Assembly (NCBI GenBank): GCA_937958015.1
Contig: CALGOA010000137.1
Span: 1 to 42,952, forward strand
Reading direction: 5' to 3'
DNA from: an uncultured Acidimicrobiales bacterium
GTDB lineage: Bacteria > Actinomycetota > Acidimicrobiia > Acidimicrobiales > SZUA-35
DNA length: 42,952 nt
Positions within the stretch are counted from its first letter, which is position 1. Each line of letters begins with the position of its first letter. The notes beneath the pieces were generated by a model. The model searched no databases. It worked only from the letters and a program-made list of their open reading frames with translations, and was not told the origin of the DNA. Both the position numbers and the translations under genes were made by a program. Below, one piece after another: positions 16,633-25,398 of this stretch.

Positions 16633-18417
16633 TCAGCCGACGCAGCCGCACTCGACGGTCTGTTCCATCACCTTGAACTTGAACGGCGTACTGGCCGAGA
16701 GCGTTCCACACCCCAGACACTGAAGAGCGAAACCGTCGGAGGTCTGCACCATTCGAAGTGGCGCTTCACCGGTAGAGAGCTTCTTCTCTTTCTTGCGCTT
16801 CTTGGGCTGAAGGACCTCGGGCAGGTTGGTGAGGTCGAGCTCACGGTAGGGGCGACGCTCCTCTGGAAGTGCCGCAAAGGTGGAATCGACCGGCAACATC
16901 TCGGCGAAGTCTTCGTTATAGGGCGCGGTCCACGGGACGAAATGGGCGAGTGAATATCGCTCCGCCGGGTCGGCCAGCTGGAAGGCCTCGAGCAGATCGA
17001 CGGTGCCGGTGAGCGGTCCGATTCGATTCGGTTCGTTGACCTTCTCGGGGCCGCTGAAGTCGAGGAACTCTGCGATTTGGCCGTAACGATCGGGGGCGAA
17101 CACCTGGGCGTCTTCTGCGATCTCCTGGATTTCACCGACGAACCCGTCGGCATCGGCGCCGGCGGTGGGGTCCTCCATGGTGTCGCTGGCGAAGATGATC
17201 ACGAACCGGGCGCCGCTGCCTTCCTTCTTGCGTCGCAGGATTCGGCCCATGCGCTGAATCATCTGTCGACGGGTGCGGCTGGCGCTGACGACGATGCCCA
17301 GATTGGCGTCGGGTACGTCGACACCCTCGTCGAGCACCTTCGGCGCGGCGACCGCCCGGAGGCGCTGCTCGCGGAAGTCGGAGAGGATCTGTTCACGTTC
17401 ACGGCGCGGGGTTTCGCCCGTGATGATCTCGATCGTGGTGTGAGGATCGAGCCGATTGATCGCGTGGTTGGCTGCTCGCACCGTCTCGGTGAAGAGCAGC
17501 GAACCGTCGGATTGATTTATCGGGTCGGCGAAGATGCCGAGCGCTTCGTACTTGGCCTGGCTGTTGGCCACAATCTCGCGCCGGTTTCCGAAGGCGTCGA
17601 GGTAGTCGTTGGCCGCCCGACCGTGGGGTCCACCATCGTTGGCAGCAAGGAACTGCACCGCGGCGAGAAACGCACCGAAGGGCTGCTGGGGCATGTCCTT
17701 GATCGACCGCAACACCCGGCGGCTATCCACCAGTGTCTGCTCGGTGGCGATGTAGTCGGCCCGTTCGGATTCCGTTAGAGGAACCGCAACGAATGCGACT
17801 CGGGGCTGGGCGCAGACGCCATCGGCGATGGCCTCGCCGAACCCGTAGCGATAACAGATGCCACCAAAGTACGGAAGCAGGAGGGTGTCGACCGCATCGT
17901 CGGAACGCTGCAGCGTGGCGGTGAGGCCGAGCCGCTCGACGTATTCCTTCATGAGGCTCTTGCGCAGCACTTTGCCACCGAACCCATGGCACTCGTCGGC
18001 GATCAGCAGCCCTTCCTTGCCATCGGGCGGCACCGGTTTGCGACTGGCGGCGGAATGCCGCGTGGTGACCAGGATGTCGCAGTCGGGTGGACGGTCGGTG
18101 CCGCTGTCGCCGAGGCGTCCGATCGTGAGCTCGGGCATCGCCTCACCCAGGCGTTCACTCCACTGCTCCATGAGGACACGGCTGGGCACCACGACCAGCA
18201 CGAACAGGCCGCGTCGGATGGCGTCTTCGGCAGCTGCGATCGCCACGTTGGTCTTGCCAGAACCGGTGACGGCTTCGATCACACCTTGGCGGCCACATCG
18301 CAACCAGCTGGACAGAGCGTCGACCTGCCAGCGATAAAGAAATGGGTCCTCAGCCATGGGATTGGTGTCGGCCGAGGTGCCGTTTGGGTCCGGTTGCGGT
18401 TCGAGAAGGGGGTTCAC
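16633..18417 (-). CDS. SF2 DEAD/DEAH-type helicase with C-terminal Cys cluster
   Basis: This is a 594-residue superfamily 2 helicase. Motif I is TGSGKT (51-56, Lys55), motif II is IADECH, motif III is GLTATL, and motif VI is RRQMIQRMGRILRRK. Its overall layout resembles XPB/UvsW-like restriction-enzyme-type helicases that translocate on double-stranded DNA. After the RecA-like domains, a ~180-residue C-terminal part ends in a lysine-rich segment (PKKRKKEKK) and a small cysteine motif (CLGCG, then CGC), likely a zinc ribbon. The start is GTG at 18417; an ATG at 18357 (MAEDPFLYRW) is a shorter option. It is downstream of the M23 protein gene and coupled to the thioesterase gene. DNA repair or recombination is plausible but not shown. 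Confidence 0.85.
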   Translation of the reverse strand: MNPLLEPQPDPNGTSADTNPMAEDPFLYRWQVDALSSWLRCGRQGVIEAVTGSGKTNVAIAAAEDAIRRGLFVLVVVPSRVLMEQWSERLGEAMPELTIGRLGDSGTDRPPDCDILVTTRHSAASRKPVPPDGKEGLLIADECHGFGGKVLRKSLMKEYVERLGLTATLQRSDDAVDTLLLPYFGGICYRYGFGEAIADGVCAQPRVAFVAVPLTESERADYIATEQTLVDSRRVLRSIKDMPQQPFGAFLAAVQFLAANDGGPHGRAANDYLDAFGNRREIVANSQAKYEALGIFADPINQSDGSLLFTETVRAANHAINRLDPHTTIEIITGETPRREREQILSDFREQRLRAVAAPKVLDEGVDVPDANLGIVVSASRTRRQMIQRMGRILRRKKEGSGARFVIIFASDTMEDPTAGADADGFVGEIQEIAEDAQVFAPDRYGQIAEFLDFSGPEKVNEPNRIGPLTGTVDLLEAFQLADPAERYSLAHFVPWTAPYNEDFAEMLPVDSTFAALPEERRPYRELDLTNLPEVLQPKKRKKEKKLSTGEAPLRMVQTSDGFALQCLGCGTLSASTPFKFKVMEQTVECGCVG

Positions 18418-18444
18418 AGGGAACCGACAAGTGTACCGGCGGGA

Positions 18445-20157
18445 TCAGCACCCACCGCCGCTGGGACGGTCCGGGATACTTATGTCGACCACTTCGATGT
18501 GGATGTGGCCATTCGACGGGTCGGCCGTGCTCTTGTCGATCTGGGAAACGAACGGCAGCATCCGCACTGCCGAACCCACGACGGTCTCTCCGGCAACAAC
18601 TCGGTCGCCGGTTTCAACCGCAAGGCCCTCGAAGTGCAGCACCTTGACCTCGTATCCGGGTCGGGCGTCGGGTTCGATCACCAGATAGTGATCCCGGTAC
18701 TGGCAGTACAGGGTGTAGCTGCCGGCCCGTTTCACCGTGCCGGTGACGGGTGAACGGATCTCGTCGTCGGGATGCACAGCGATGTCGGCCGCAGTTCGCG
18801 ACCCGGTTCCGCGATTGCGACTGGCCATCGTGGTGGTCACGGTGTCGATGTCGAGCCGTTCATGCTGGCGGGCGCCATCGTGACCGGACTCGTGGTAGCC
18901 GATCCGTTCAACCCGATGCGCCGGGTGGTGGAGCACGACGTCGCCGATGGTGGCGTACGGCTCATAGGCGGTTTCGGTGTACTGACTGGGCACCTCGACG
19001 TTGATGCCCGCGAAGACACCATTGTGGGTCACCGCCTCGACCAGCACGAAGTGCACGGGACCAGCGACGACGAATCCACAGGCGCGCCGAGCCACGTCGG
19101 ACCCGCCCGGCTCGCTGGACTGGATAAGTGAGTTTTCGCAACTGTCGAAGGATGCGTTGGAGCGGCCAAGGGCACCGGTGGTCGGCGTGATTCGCCGGAC
19201 GTTGGACGCCAGGGTCTTTCGGGCTCCGTCGGTCAGACCTCGAGATCCGAACACTTCACGCCCGGTTACCGCGGTGCGCACTGCGTCGGCGGCCCAGGCA
19301 TCGGCGGTGTCGTCGAACCGGATCTCCGCCACCACTCCGTCCGCAAGGGTGACGGTGAGATCCTGAGCCAAACCGACCTCGGAGATGGACAAACGACAGT
19401 CGCCGCCCTGACAACCGTCGGCGGTCACCGTGCTGAATCGCCCGAATCGTTTGTTCAACAGATCGATCGCGGCGACGAGCGACGGCGACCGATCCTCGGG
19501 TAACGACGCGGCAGGACGTCCACCCACTATGGCCTCGACCGCTTCGACCGCCCGGGTCATGTCGACCGAACCACCCATGGCGTTGCGCAACGAGGGGCTC
19601 CGGTAGGGGTGGGCGTTGATGAATTCAGAACTGGCCGAGATCCAACGGACGACATCGACTCGCCGAACCGACGGTTCGTCCAACAGTTCAACCCAGTAGC
19701 GATATCCCTGCGGGTCCGGGGTTCGCTGCAGCACGTTGCCGTACACGATCCGCACGAACTCTTCATTGGATGTGACGCCGTACTTTGCGTTGAACTCCTC
19801 CGAACCGGAAAACGAAAACGCGATGGCGTCGATCGAGGCGCCCTGATCGAAAAGGTCGATCCAGTAACGCGCCCCGTCGGCGTCGGGGTCTCGGCCGAAG
19901 AAGGCCCAGTAGAGGCGAAGTACATCGGCGTGACCGACGAGGAGCTCCTCGGCCTGATCGCCCAGCAGGGTCTGTACGGGGTCGGCAACAAACACCGCTG
20001 GATTTGCTACTGCGGCGGCGGTCGGGACGTTCGATTTCGAGGCTGCGGTGGTTCCGTCGTCAGCCGGTGCATCGGGAATAGCGAGGATCGTCGCGACGAC
20101 AGCGCCCAGGACGGCGATCGTCAAGCTTCGTCGAACCATTCTCCGCACTCTGACCAT
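18445..20157 (-). CDS. Exported DUF4214 plus M23-peptidase-like protein
   Basis: This is a 570-residue protein with an N-terminal signal/anchor segment (RRSLTIAVLGAVVATILA). Residues of about 55-165 carry a DUF4214 domain, seen as LRLYWAFFGRDPDADGARYW and a second R-x-P-D-x(2)-G-Y-x-Y-W block (RTPDPQGYRYW). DUF4214 is common in secreted S-layer-like and adhesion proteins. The C-terminus (about 455-570) looks like a LytM/M23 domain: HPDDEIRSPVTGTVKRAG, then VLHFEGLAVETGDRVVAGE, then GHIHIEV with the H-x-H zinc motif. M23 enzymes cleave peptidoglycan cross-links. ATG 20157 was taken as start; ATG 20181 is possible. It is divergent from the metallophosphoesterase gene. Two middle regions remain unassigned. 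Confidence 0.82.
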   Translation of the reverse strand: MVRVRRMVRRSLTIAVLGAVVATILAIPDAPADDGTTAASKSNVPTAAAVANPAVFVADPVQTLLGDQAEELLVGHADVLRLYWAFFGRDPDADGARYWIDLFDQGASIDAIAFSFSGSEEFNAKYGVTSNEEFVRIVYGNVLQRTPDPQGYRYWVELLDEPSVRRVDVVRWISASSEFINAHPYRSPSLRNAMGGSVDMTRAVEAVEAIVGGRPAASLPEDRSPSLVAAIDLLNKRFGRFSTVTADGCQGGDCRLSISEVGLAQDLTVTLADGVVAEIRFDDTADAWAADAVRTAVTGREVFGSRGLTDGARKTLASNVRRITPTTGALGRSNASFDSCENSLIQSSEPGGSDVARRACGFVVAGPVHFVLVEAVTHNGVFAGINVEVPSQYTETAYEPYATIGDVVLHHPAHRVERIGYHESGHDGARQHERLDIDTVTTTMASRNRGTGSRTAADIAVHPDDEIRSPVTGTVKRAGSYTLYCQYRDHYLVIEPDARPGYEVKVLHFEGLAVETGDRVVAGETVVGSAVRMLPFVSQIDKSTADPSNGHIHIEVVDISIPDRPSGGGC

Positions 20158-20272
20158 GATGCCACCATCGGACGGACCCATGTGTCGGTGAGGGCTGAAA
20201 CGAAGAAGTCACCGCCAGTCACGTCTGAGTTGGATCTCCCATTGAGATGAGAGTTCCCAAATTTGGCAGCCA

Positions 20273-20302
20273 TTGTCACCGAGCGTTGTTTCCGACTACG
20301 GT
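20273..20302 (+). promoter_or_regulatory. Candidate promoter for metallophosphoesterase gene
   Basis: TTGTCA (20273-20278) and TACGGT (20297-20302) are separated by 18 bases and lie about 41 bases upstream of the ATG at 20343, in the divergent intergenic region. The match to sigma-70-like consensus is moderate. Confidence 0.35.
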
Positions 20303-20342
20303 GAGCGACGCACAATACGGCGACCGGTGGGATGGATATCAA

Positions 20343-21668
20343 ATGAATAGTGCTTACGAACGCTCGAGTCGACGCGTGTTCCTCAAACGGGCCGCTGGCC
20401 TCACCGCCGGTGCGGCTCTGGTGGCCCAGGCGCCCGGTCTCGTGGAGTCCCAAACCGAGACCGTCTTCGGCATCGTGGGCGACTACGGCAGTGACAGTTC
20501 AGCCGAACGTCGGGTCTCGAACCTGATCAAGAGCTGGAACCCGGCCTTCGTCGGCACGACCGGCGACAACGTCTACTCCGGCGCAGCGGCGCAGTCGTAC
20601 GAGGTTCTGCAGCGAAAGGTCGGCAACTACTACGGCCAATTCATCAACGATCAGACCTTCTACCCAGCGTTGGGAAACCACGACTGGGGTCATCCGGGCG
20701 TGCCTCTTCTCAGCTGCGACATGAACGATTGCTGGGGAGCTTGGAAGGACTTCTTCACCCTGCCCGGCAACGGTCGCTACTACGACGTTCGCAAGGGCGA
20801 CGTCCACCTGTTTGTGGTCGACGACTACTACCTGGAACCCGACGGCAACAAGGTCGATTCGAAGCAGGCCCAGTGGCTGAAGCGCACCGCAGCGGCGTCG
20901 AATGCCCCGTGGAAAATCGTGGTTCACCACTTCAGCGCATATGGCAGCTACGGCCAGTTCAAGACGATCCGCTGGCCGTTCGAACAGTGGGGCATCGATG
21001 CGGTGCTCTCGGGTCACCACCATGTCTATGAGCGGCTGAAGATCGGCGGCATCCCGTACATCACCACCGGAACCGGGGGCTCCAGCCTCTCCGGCACCTC
21101 CGGATGGCGGCACCCCGACCAGAAGGCCGTCCACGTCAAACGGTATGGAGCGGTGCGCGGTCGGGCCACCACTACCCGGCTGACGTTCGAGATGATCACC
21201 GTCGACGGCGTCGTCCTGGATCGAGTCGATGTGGACAAGGGCGTCAACCCTGCTCCGGCTCCTGCGCCCGCACCTGACCCCGAACCAGTTGGAGACGACA
21301 TTCCGACCGTGAATCCCAAGGGACCCGCCACGATCATCACCGCCCCCACCACGAACCAGGCGACCGGCAGAACACCGCTGATCGAAGGATGGGCGACCGC
21401 CGGCAAGGGTGTAAGCCATGTCGATCTTGTGATTCGCAACACCGGTACCAGGCAATACTGGAATGACTCAACCGGCAAGATGCAGAATTCGTGGGTGACA
21501 AACCGAGTACCGGTACAGACCGTCGGCGCTCGCGTGACGGTCTGGAACTACCGAAACAGCCGAGGGTCACTGCCGGTCGGCTCCTATCAGGCTCGGGCGT
21601 GGACCAAAGCCGTCAACGGTCACGGCGACCCGTTCGGCAATGCGATTGTTCAGTTCATGGCCCGATAG
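20343..21668 (+). CDS. Tat-exported metallophosphoesterase with C-terminal beta-sandwich-like domain
   Basis: This is a 441-residue protein. The ATG at 20343 gives an N-terminus with a twin-arginine motif, SSRRVFLKRAAGL, followed by a hydrophobic stretch and an alanine-rich cleavage region, so it is exported folded. The calcineurin-like phosphoesterase domain (about 40-290) shows the metal-binding blocks GIVGDYG, TGDNVY, ALGNHDWG, VVHHFSAYG and SGHHHVYERL. This resembles purple acid phosphatase-type enzymes that hydrolyse phosphomonoesters using a dimetal centre. A proline/alanine linker (PAPAPAPAPDPEP) joins a C-terminal ~120-residue domain rich in strands, possibly for surface or polymer attachment. 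A good purine-rich site (GGTGGGATGG) precedes the start. A role in scavenging phosphate is inferred. Confidence 0.87.
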   Translation: MNSAYERSSRRVFLKRAAGLTAGAALVAQAPGLVESQTETVFGIVGDYGSDSSAERRVSNLIKSWNPAFVGTTGDNVYSGAAAQSYEVLQRKVGNYYGQFINDQTFYPALGNHDWGHPGVPLLSCDMNDCWGAWKDFFTLPGNGRYYDVRKGDVHLFVVDDYYLEPDGNKVDSKQAQWLKRTAAASNAPWKIVVHHFSAYGSYGQFKTIRWPFEQWGIDAVLSGHHHVYERLKIGGIPYITTGTGGSSLSGTSGWRHPDQKAVHVKRYGAVRGRATTTRLTFEMITVDGVVLDRVDVDKGVNPAPAPAPAPDPEPVGDDIPTVNPKGPATIITAPTTNQATGRTPLIEGWATAGKGVSHVDLVIRNTGTRQYWNDSTGKMQNSWVTNRVPVQTVGARVTVWNYRNSRGSLPVGSYQARAWTKAVNGHGDPFGNAIVQFMAR

Positions 21669-21698
21669 CCCGAGGGCGTCGGCCGATACGATTGTCGG

Positions 21699-22481
21699 AT
21701 GCCCGGCACGGATCCCTCCTCCCCCGACTTCTGGACCTCCATCGAAGGGGTGCTGTTCGATCTCGACGGCGTCGTCACCCCCACGGCGGTCGTTCACGAA
21801 CAGGCGTGGGCGTCACTATTCAACTGGTTCCTCTCCGAACACGGCGACGGGATCGACGATCGGTCCAGCTTCGAACTGGCCGACTATCACAAGTACGTGG
21901 ATGGGAAACCGAGGTACGACGGCGTCCGGTCGTTCCTCTCCAGTCGGGGGGTCACCCTGCCCGAAGGCGACCCCTCCGATGCGCCAGGACACGAGACCGT
22001 CTGCGCACTGGGGAACCGGAAGAACGACGAGTTCAATGCAATCATCGAGCGCGACGGGATCGAGCCCTACCCGGGCTCGGACGCCCTACTGGATGCCCTC
22101 GATGCGTTGGGTGTCCCCCAAGGCATCGTGTCCTCTTCCAAGAACGCAGTGCCGGTGCTGGCCGGTGCAGGGTACGAGGGCCGTTTCAGTGTGATCGTCG
22201 ATGGTGTCGTGTCCGCCGATCTCGGGTTGCCCGGCAAACCGGCGCCTGACGCGTTCCTGCTGGGCGCCCAACGCCTCGATCTGAATCCGGCCCATACGGT
22301 GGTGTTCGAAGATGCCGTCAGTGGTGTCGCGGCCGGGCGGGCCGGAGACTTCGGTCTGGTGATCGGAGTGAACCGCGGATCGGGGGCGGAATCGTTGATC
22401 GAACATGGCGCCGATGTGGTCGTGGATGATCTGGACGAACTGGTCGAGGCAGTGACGATCGCGACCGATAGGAAACGATGA
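21699..22481 (+). CDS. Beta-phosphoglucomutase-like HAD hydrolase
   Basis: This is a 260-residue HAD-superfamily protein. The nucleophile motif is VLFDLDGVVTPT (Asp21 and Asp23), the Ser motif is GIVSSSKNA, the Lys is in LPGKPAPDAF, and the acidic pair is VFEDAVSGVAAG. A helical cap follows motif I, as in beta-phosphoglucomutase, which interconverts beta-glucose 1-phosphate and glucose 6-phosphate. The next gene, a GH65 phosphorylase, overlaps its stop (ATGA). This is the classic pairing in which the phosphorylase releases beta-glucose 1-phosphate and the mutase passes it to glycolysis. The pairing raises confidence in the mutase call over a generic HAD phosphatase. Confidence 0.87.
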   Translation: MPGTDPSSPDFWTSIEGVLFDLDGVVTPTAVVHEQAWASLFNWFLSEHGDGIDDRSSFELADYHKYVDGKPRYDGVRSFLSSRGVTLPEGDPSDAPGHETVCALGNRKNDEFNAIIERDGIEPYPGSDALLDALDALGVPQGIVSSSKNAVPVLAGAGYEGRFSVIVDGVVSADLGLPGKPAPDAFLLGAQRLDLNPAHTVVFEDAVSGVAAGRAGDFGLVIGVNRGSGAESLIEHGADVVVDDLDELVEAVTIATDRKR

Positions 22482-24859
22482 AGGCGAAGCAGGCCCCCGA
22501 GGCCCTCCCCCAGCATCGTTTCCCACTGGACCCCTGGCGGCTGGTCGAAACCGAATACTCAACCGACGACCTCGGCCTGACCGAAACGTTGTTTGCGATC
22601 GGCAACGGATTCATCGGAATGCGGGCCAACCCGGAAGAGGGTCGAGAAGCCCACAGCCACGGAACCGTGCTGAACGGCTTCCACGAGACATGGGGAATCT
22701 CCCATGCCGAGTCGGCCTACGGCTTCGCTGAAGTCGGTCAGACGATCGTGAACGCTCCTGATGCCAAACTCATCAAGCTGTATGTCGACGACGAGCCATT
22801 GATCCTGGCGTCAGCCGATCTCGAGAGTTACGAACGAGCCATCGACTTTCGGGCGGGAGTGCTCACCCGTGATCTCGTATGGCGGACCCCGGCCGGTAAG
22901 CGGGTTCGGGTTCGAAGCGAACGTATGGTGACATTTGAGCACCGTCACCTCGCCGTCCTCAGCTTTGAGGTCACGTTGCTCGACGACTCGGCACCGATCG
23001 TCATCTCCTCACAGCTCCTCAACCGGCAGGATGGCACCGACGAGTACTACGTCGAGGCCGCCGCCCTCGGCGAAGGCCAGGACCCGCGCAAGGCTCGCAA
23101 GTTCGATCACCGGGTGCTCCAACCCCGCGAACAACGAAACGACGGAGACGATCTGGTCCTCGGCTACCGGTGCACGAACAGCGGAATGACCGTCGCCGCC
23201 GGCTACCGCCATCTGTTCGACACCGACTGCGAACACATCGTCGAGAACGTGATCGACAACGACCAGGCCAAGACCGTGTTCACGGTCGAGGGCCAGGCCA
23301 ACAAACCGATCCGGATCGAGAAGCTGGTCGCGTACCACTCATCGACCGGCGTTCCCGCCGCCGAGTTGGCCGATCGATGCCAACGGACACTCGCCCGTTC
23401 CGCCCGGACCGGCACTGCGGCGTTACACCGTGAGCAACGCGAGTGGCTCGACGCCTACTGGCGTTACAGCGACATCGAGATCAACGGCGACGATCCGGCC
23501 CAACAGGCGATTCGCTGGAATCTGTTCCAATTGGCGCAGGCATCGGCCCGAACCCAGGAACAGGGCATCGCCGCCAAGGGCGTTACCGCCGACGGGTACG
23601 AGGGCCACTACTTCTGGGATACCGAGGTCTATGTCATCCCGTTCCTCGCGTACACCCAACCCGAGACCGCCCGAAAACTTCTTCGGTTCCGCTGGAACAT
23701 GCTCGACGCCGCCCGGAAACGAGCCCGCACGCTCAACCAGCGGGGCGCATTGTTCCCGTGGCGCACGATCAACGGCGAGGAGGCATCGGCGTATTACGCA
23801 GCCGGCACCGCGCAGTACCACATCAATGCTGCGGTCGCCTTTGCCCTCAAACGATATATCGACGCCACCGACGACTGGGAGTTCCTGGGCAAGGAGGGCG
23901 CCGAGATCCTGATCGAAACCGCCCGAATGTGGGAGGACCTCGGTTTCTACGGGAACAACGGATCGACATCGTTCCATATCCACGGGGTCACCGGTCCCGA
24001 CGAATACACCACGGTCAAGAACGACAACACCTACACGAACGTGATGGCCCGCTTCAACCTGCGTTTTGCCGCCGGTGTCTGTAAGGACCTGAAGGAGCGG
24101 ATGCCCGACGCCTTCGACGCGCTCGTTCGCCGGACCGGCATCACCGAAGAAGAGTTGGCCGGGTTCCGGCGCGCCGCCGATGCGATGTGCATCCCGTTCG
24201 ATGAAGAACTGGGCATCAACCCCCAGGACGATGCGTTCCTCTCGCTGGAACCGTGGGACTTCGACAGCGTTGACGATGACAAGTATCCACTCCTACTGAA
24301 TTTTCATCCGCTCGTGATCTACCGGTTCCAGGTGCTGAAGCAGGCCGACGTCGTGTTGGCCAACTTCCTACGTTCCAGCCAGTTCACCCTCGAGCAGAAA
24401 CGTCGCAATTTCGACTACTACGACCCCATCACCACCGGCGACAGCTCGTTGTCGGCATGCGTGCAGTCGATCATGGCGGCTGAGGTCGGGCATCAGGATC
24501 TGGCCCTCGAGTACTTCCGGTCCTCGCTGTTTCTCGATCTGGCTGATACCCACCGCAATGCGTCCGATGGAGTTCACATCGCTAACGCCGGCGGAGCGTG
24601 GGCCGGCGCAGTGTATGGCTTCGCCGGCTTCCACGATCCCGGTTCCGACGAACCGAACAAACCGATCAGCTTCTCCCCTCGCCTGCCAAAGGAGTGGGAG
24701 GGACTGTCGTTCTCTCTGTATCGGCACGGACGACGGATCCACGTGGAACTCTCCCACGCCAACACCACCGTCACGGTGGAAGGCGACCCGGTCGAAGTGT
24801 CGGTACACGGCGACACCCGCACGGTCACCGCCGAACAGCCTGCGGTCTACGCTTTCTGA
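22478..24859 (+). CDS. Glycoside hydrolase family 65 disaccharide phosphorylase (trehalose/maltose/kojibiose type)
   Basis: This is a 793-residue GH65 enzyme with the family's order: an N-terminal beta-sandwich (FAIGNGFIGMRANPEEG), a helical linker, an (alpha/alpha)6 barrel and a small C-terminal beta domain. The catalytic block GVTGPDEYT places the general acid at Glu509. Other conserved segments are YFWDTEVYVIPFL, LFPWRTINGEE and the phosphate-site region near LSACVQSIMAAEVG. It uses inorganic phosphate to split an alpha-linked glucose disaccharide with inversion, giving beta-glucose 1-phosphate. The exact disaccharide cannot be told from sequence alone. It is translationally coupled to the upstream mutase gene. 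No sugar transporter is adjacent, so the substrate may be intracellular, such as trehalose. Confidence 0.9.
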   Translation: MKAKQAPEALPQHRFPLDPWRLVETEYSTDDLGLTETLFAIGNGFIGMRANPEEGREAHSHGTVLNGFHETWGISHAESAYGFAEVGQTIVNAPDAKLIKLYVDDEPLILASADLESYERAIDFRAGVLTRDLVWRTPAGKRVRVRSERMVTFEHRHLAVLSFEVTLLDDSAPIVISSQLLNRQDGTDEYYVEAAALGEGQDPRKARKFDHRVLQPREQRNDGDDLVLGYRCTNSGMTVAAGYRHLFDTDCEHIVENVIDNDQAKTVFTVEGQANKPIRIEKLVAYHSSTGVPAAELADRCQRTLARSARTGTAALHREQREWLDAYWRYSDIEINGDDPAQQAIRWNLFQLAQASARTQEQGIAAKGVTADGYEGHYFWDTEVYVIPFLAYTQPETARKLLRFRWNMLDAARKRARTLNQRGALFPWRTINGEEASAYYAAGTAQYHINAAVAFALKRYIDATDDWEFLGKEGAEILIETARMWEDLGFYGNNGSTSFHIHGVTGPDEYTTVKNDNTYTNVMARFNLRFAAGVCKDLKERMPDAFDALVRRTGITEEELAGFRRAADAMCIPFDEELGINPQDDAFLSLEPWDFDSVDDDKYPLLLNFHPLVIYRFQVLKQADVVLANFLRSSQFTLEQKRRNFDYYDPITTGDSSLSACVQSIMAAEVGHQDLALEYFRSSLFLDLADTHRNASDGVHIANAGGAWAGAVYGFAGFHDPGSDEPNKPISFSPRLPKEWEGLSFSLYRHGRRIHVELSHANTTVTVEGDPVEVSVHGDTRTVTAEQPAVYAF

Positions 24860-24861
24860 TC

Positions 24862-25395
24862 GTGCAGAACATTCGGCCAGCAGGAAGCGGCAAGGATGCC
24901 GTGTGTGGCGCCTTCGTGCGTGAGCTCGTAAGCCCCTATGCAGCGTTGGTGTTCATCGCGGACGACGGAGTCTCTCCGTCAGACTGGCCCACCTCCAGCG
25001 CATCCCGAATGGCCGACAGCCAGTTGGGGCACGCCCTCGGCTGGGTGTGTGAGGTTCGCAAAAACGATGTGGTCCTGCTGGATCCCCTCGGCGAGGGTGT
25101 GCTCAAGGCGGACCTGCCGGAGTTGTCCGACGCATGGCGGCATCAGGTCCGCAGCAGCGCAAGCGCGGCAATTTTCCTCGTGCCCGCACCAGCGGTGAAC
25201 GAACGGGTGAACGGCGCCGAGGTTGGTTCACCCGAATGGGTTGAGGCCGCACTGAGTGGCCATACCGAGCCGATTCGGGCGGCGTCGGTCCGTACCGCCA
25301 TCGCCGACAACGCCGGAAGCTCCGACAAGCCGGGACGAAACGATCCCTGTCACTGCGGCAGCGGCAAGAAGTTCAAGGCGTGCCACGGTCCCTAG
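24862..25395 (+). CDS. SEC-C motif protein of unknown function
   Basis: This is a 177-residue protein ending in a canonical SEC-C zinc motif, GRNDPCHCGSGKKFKACHG, preceded by SDKPG. The upstream ~150 residues form an alpha/beta region without a family I know (IADDGVSPSDWPTSS, WVCEVRKNDVVLLDP). In SecA this motif binds zinc and SecB or the ribosome; in other proteins it marks uncharacterised metal-binding tails. The start is uncertain: GTG 24862 sits two bases after the phosphorylase stop, and GTG 24901 has AAGGA just before it. The longer open frame begins inside the phosphorylase gene and is a shadow. The stop converges on the SelO gene with three bases between. Confidence 0.72.
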   Translation: MQNIRPAGSGKDAVCGAFVRELVSPYAALVFIADDGVSPSDWPTSSASRMADSQLGHALGWVCEVRKNDVVLLDPLGEGVLKADLPELSDAWRHQVRSSASAAIFLVPAPAVNERVNGAEVGSPEWVEAALSGHTEPIRAASVRTAIADNAGSSDKPGRNDPCHCGSGKKFKACHGP

Positions 25396-25398
25396 CCA

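Noticed and set aside
24598-24861. N-terminal extension of the SEC-C gene
   Set aside because: Lies inside the GH65 gene in another frame and has shadow composition.
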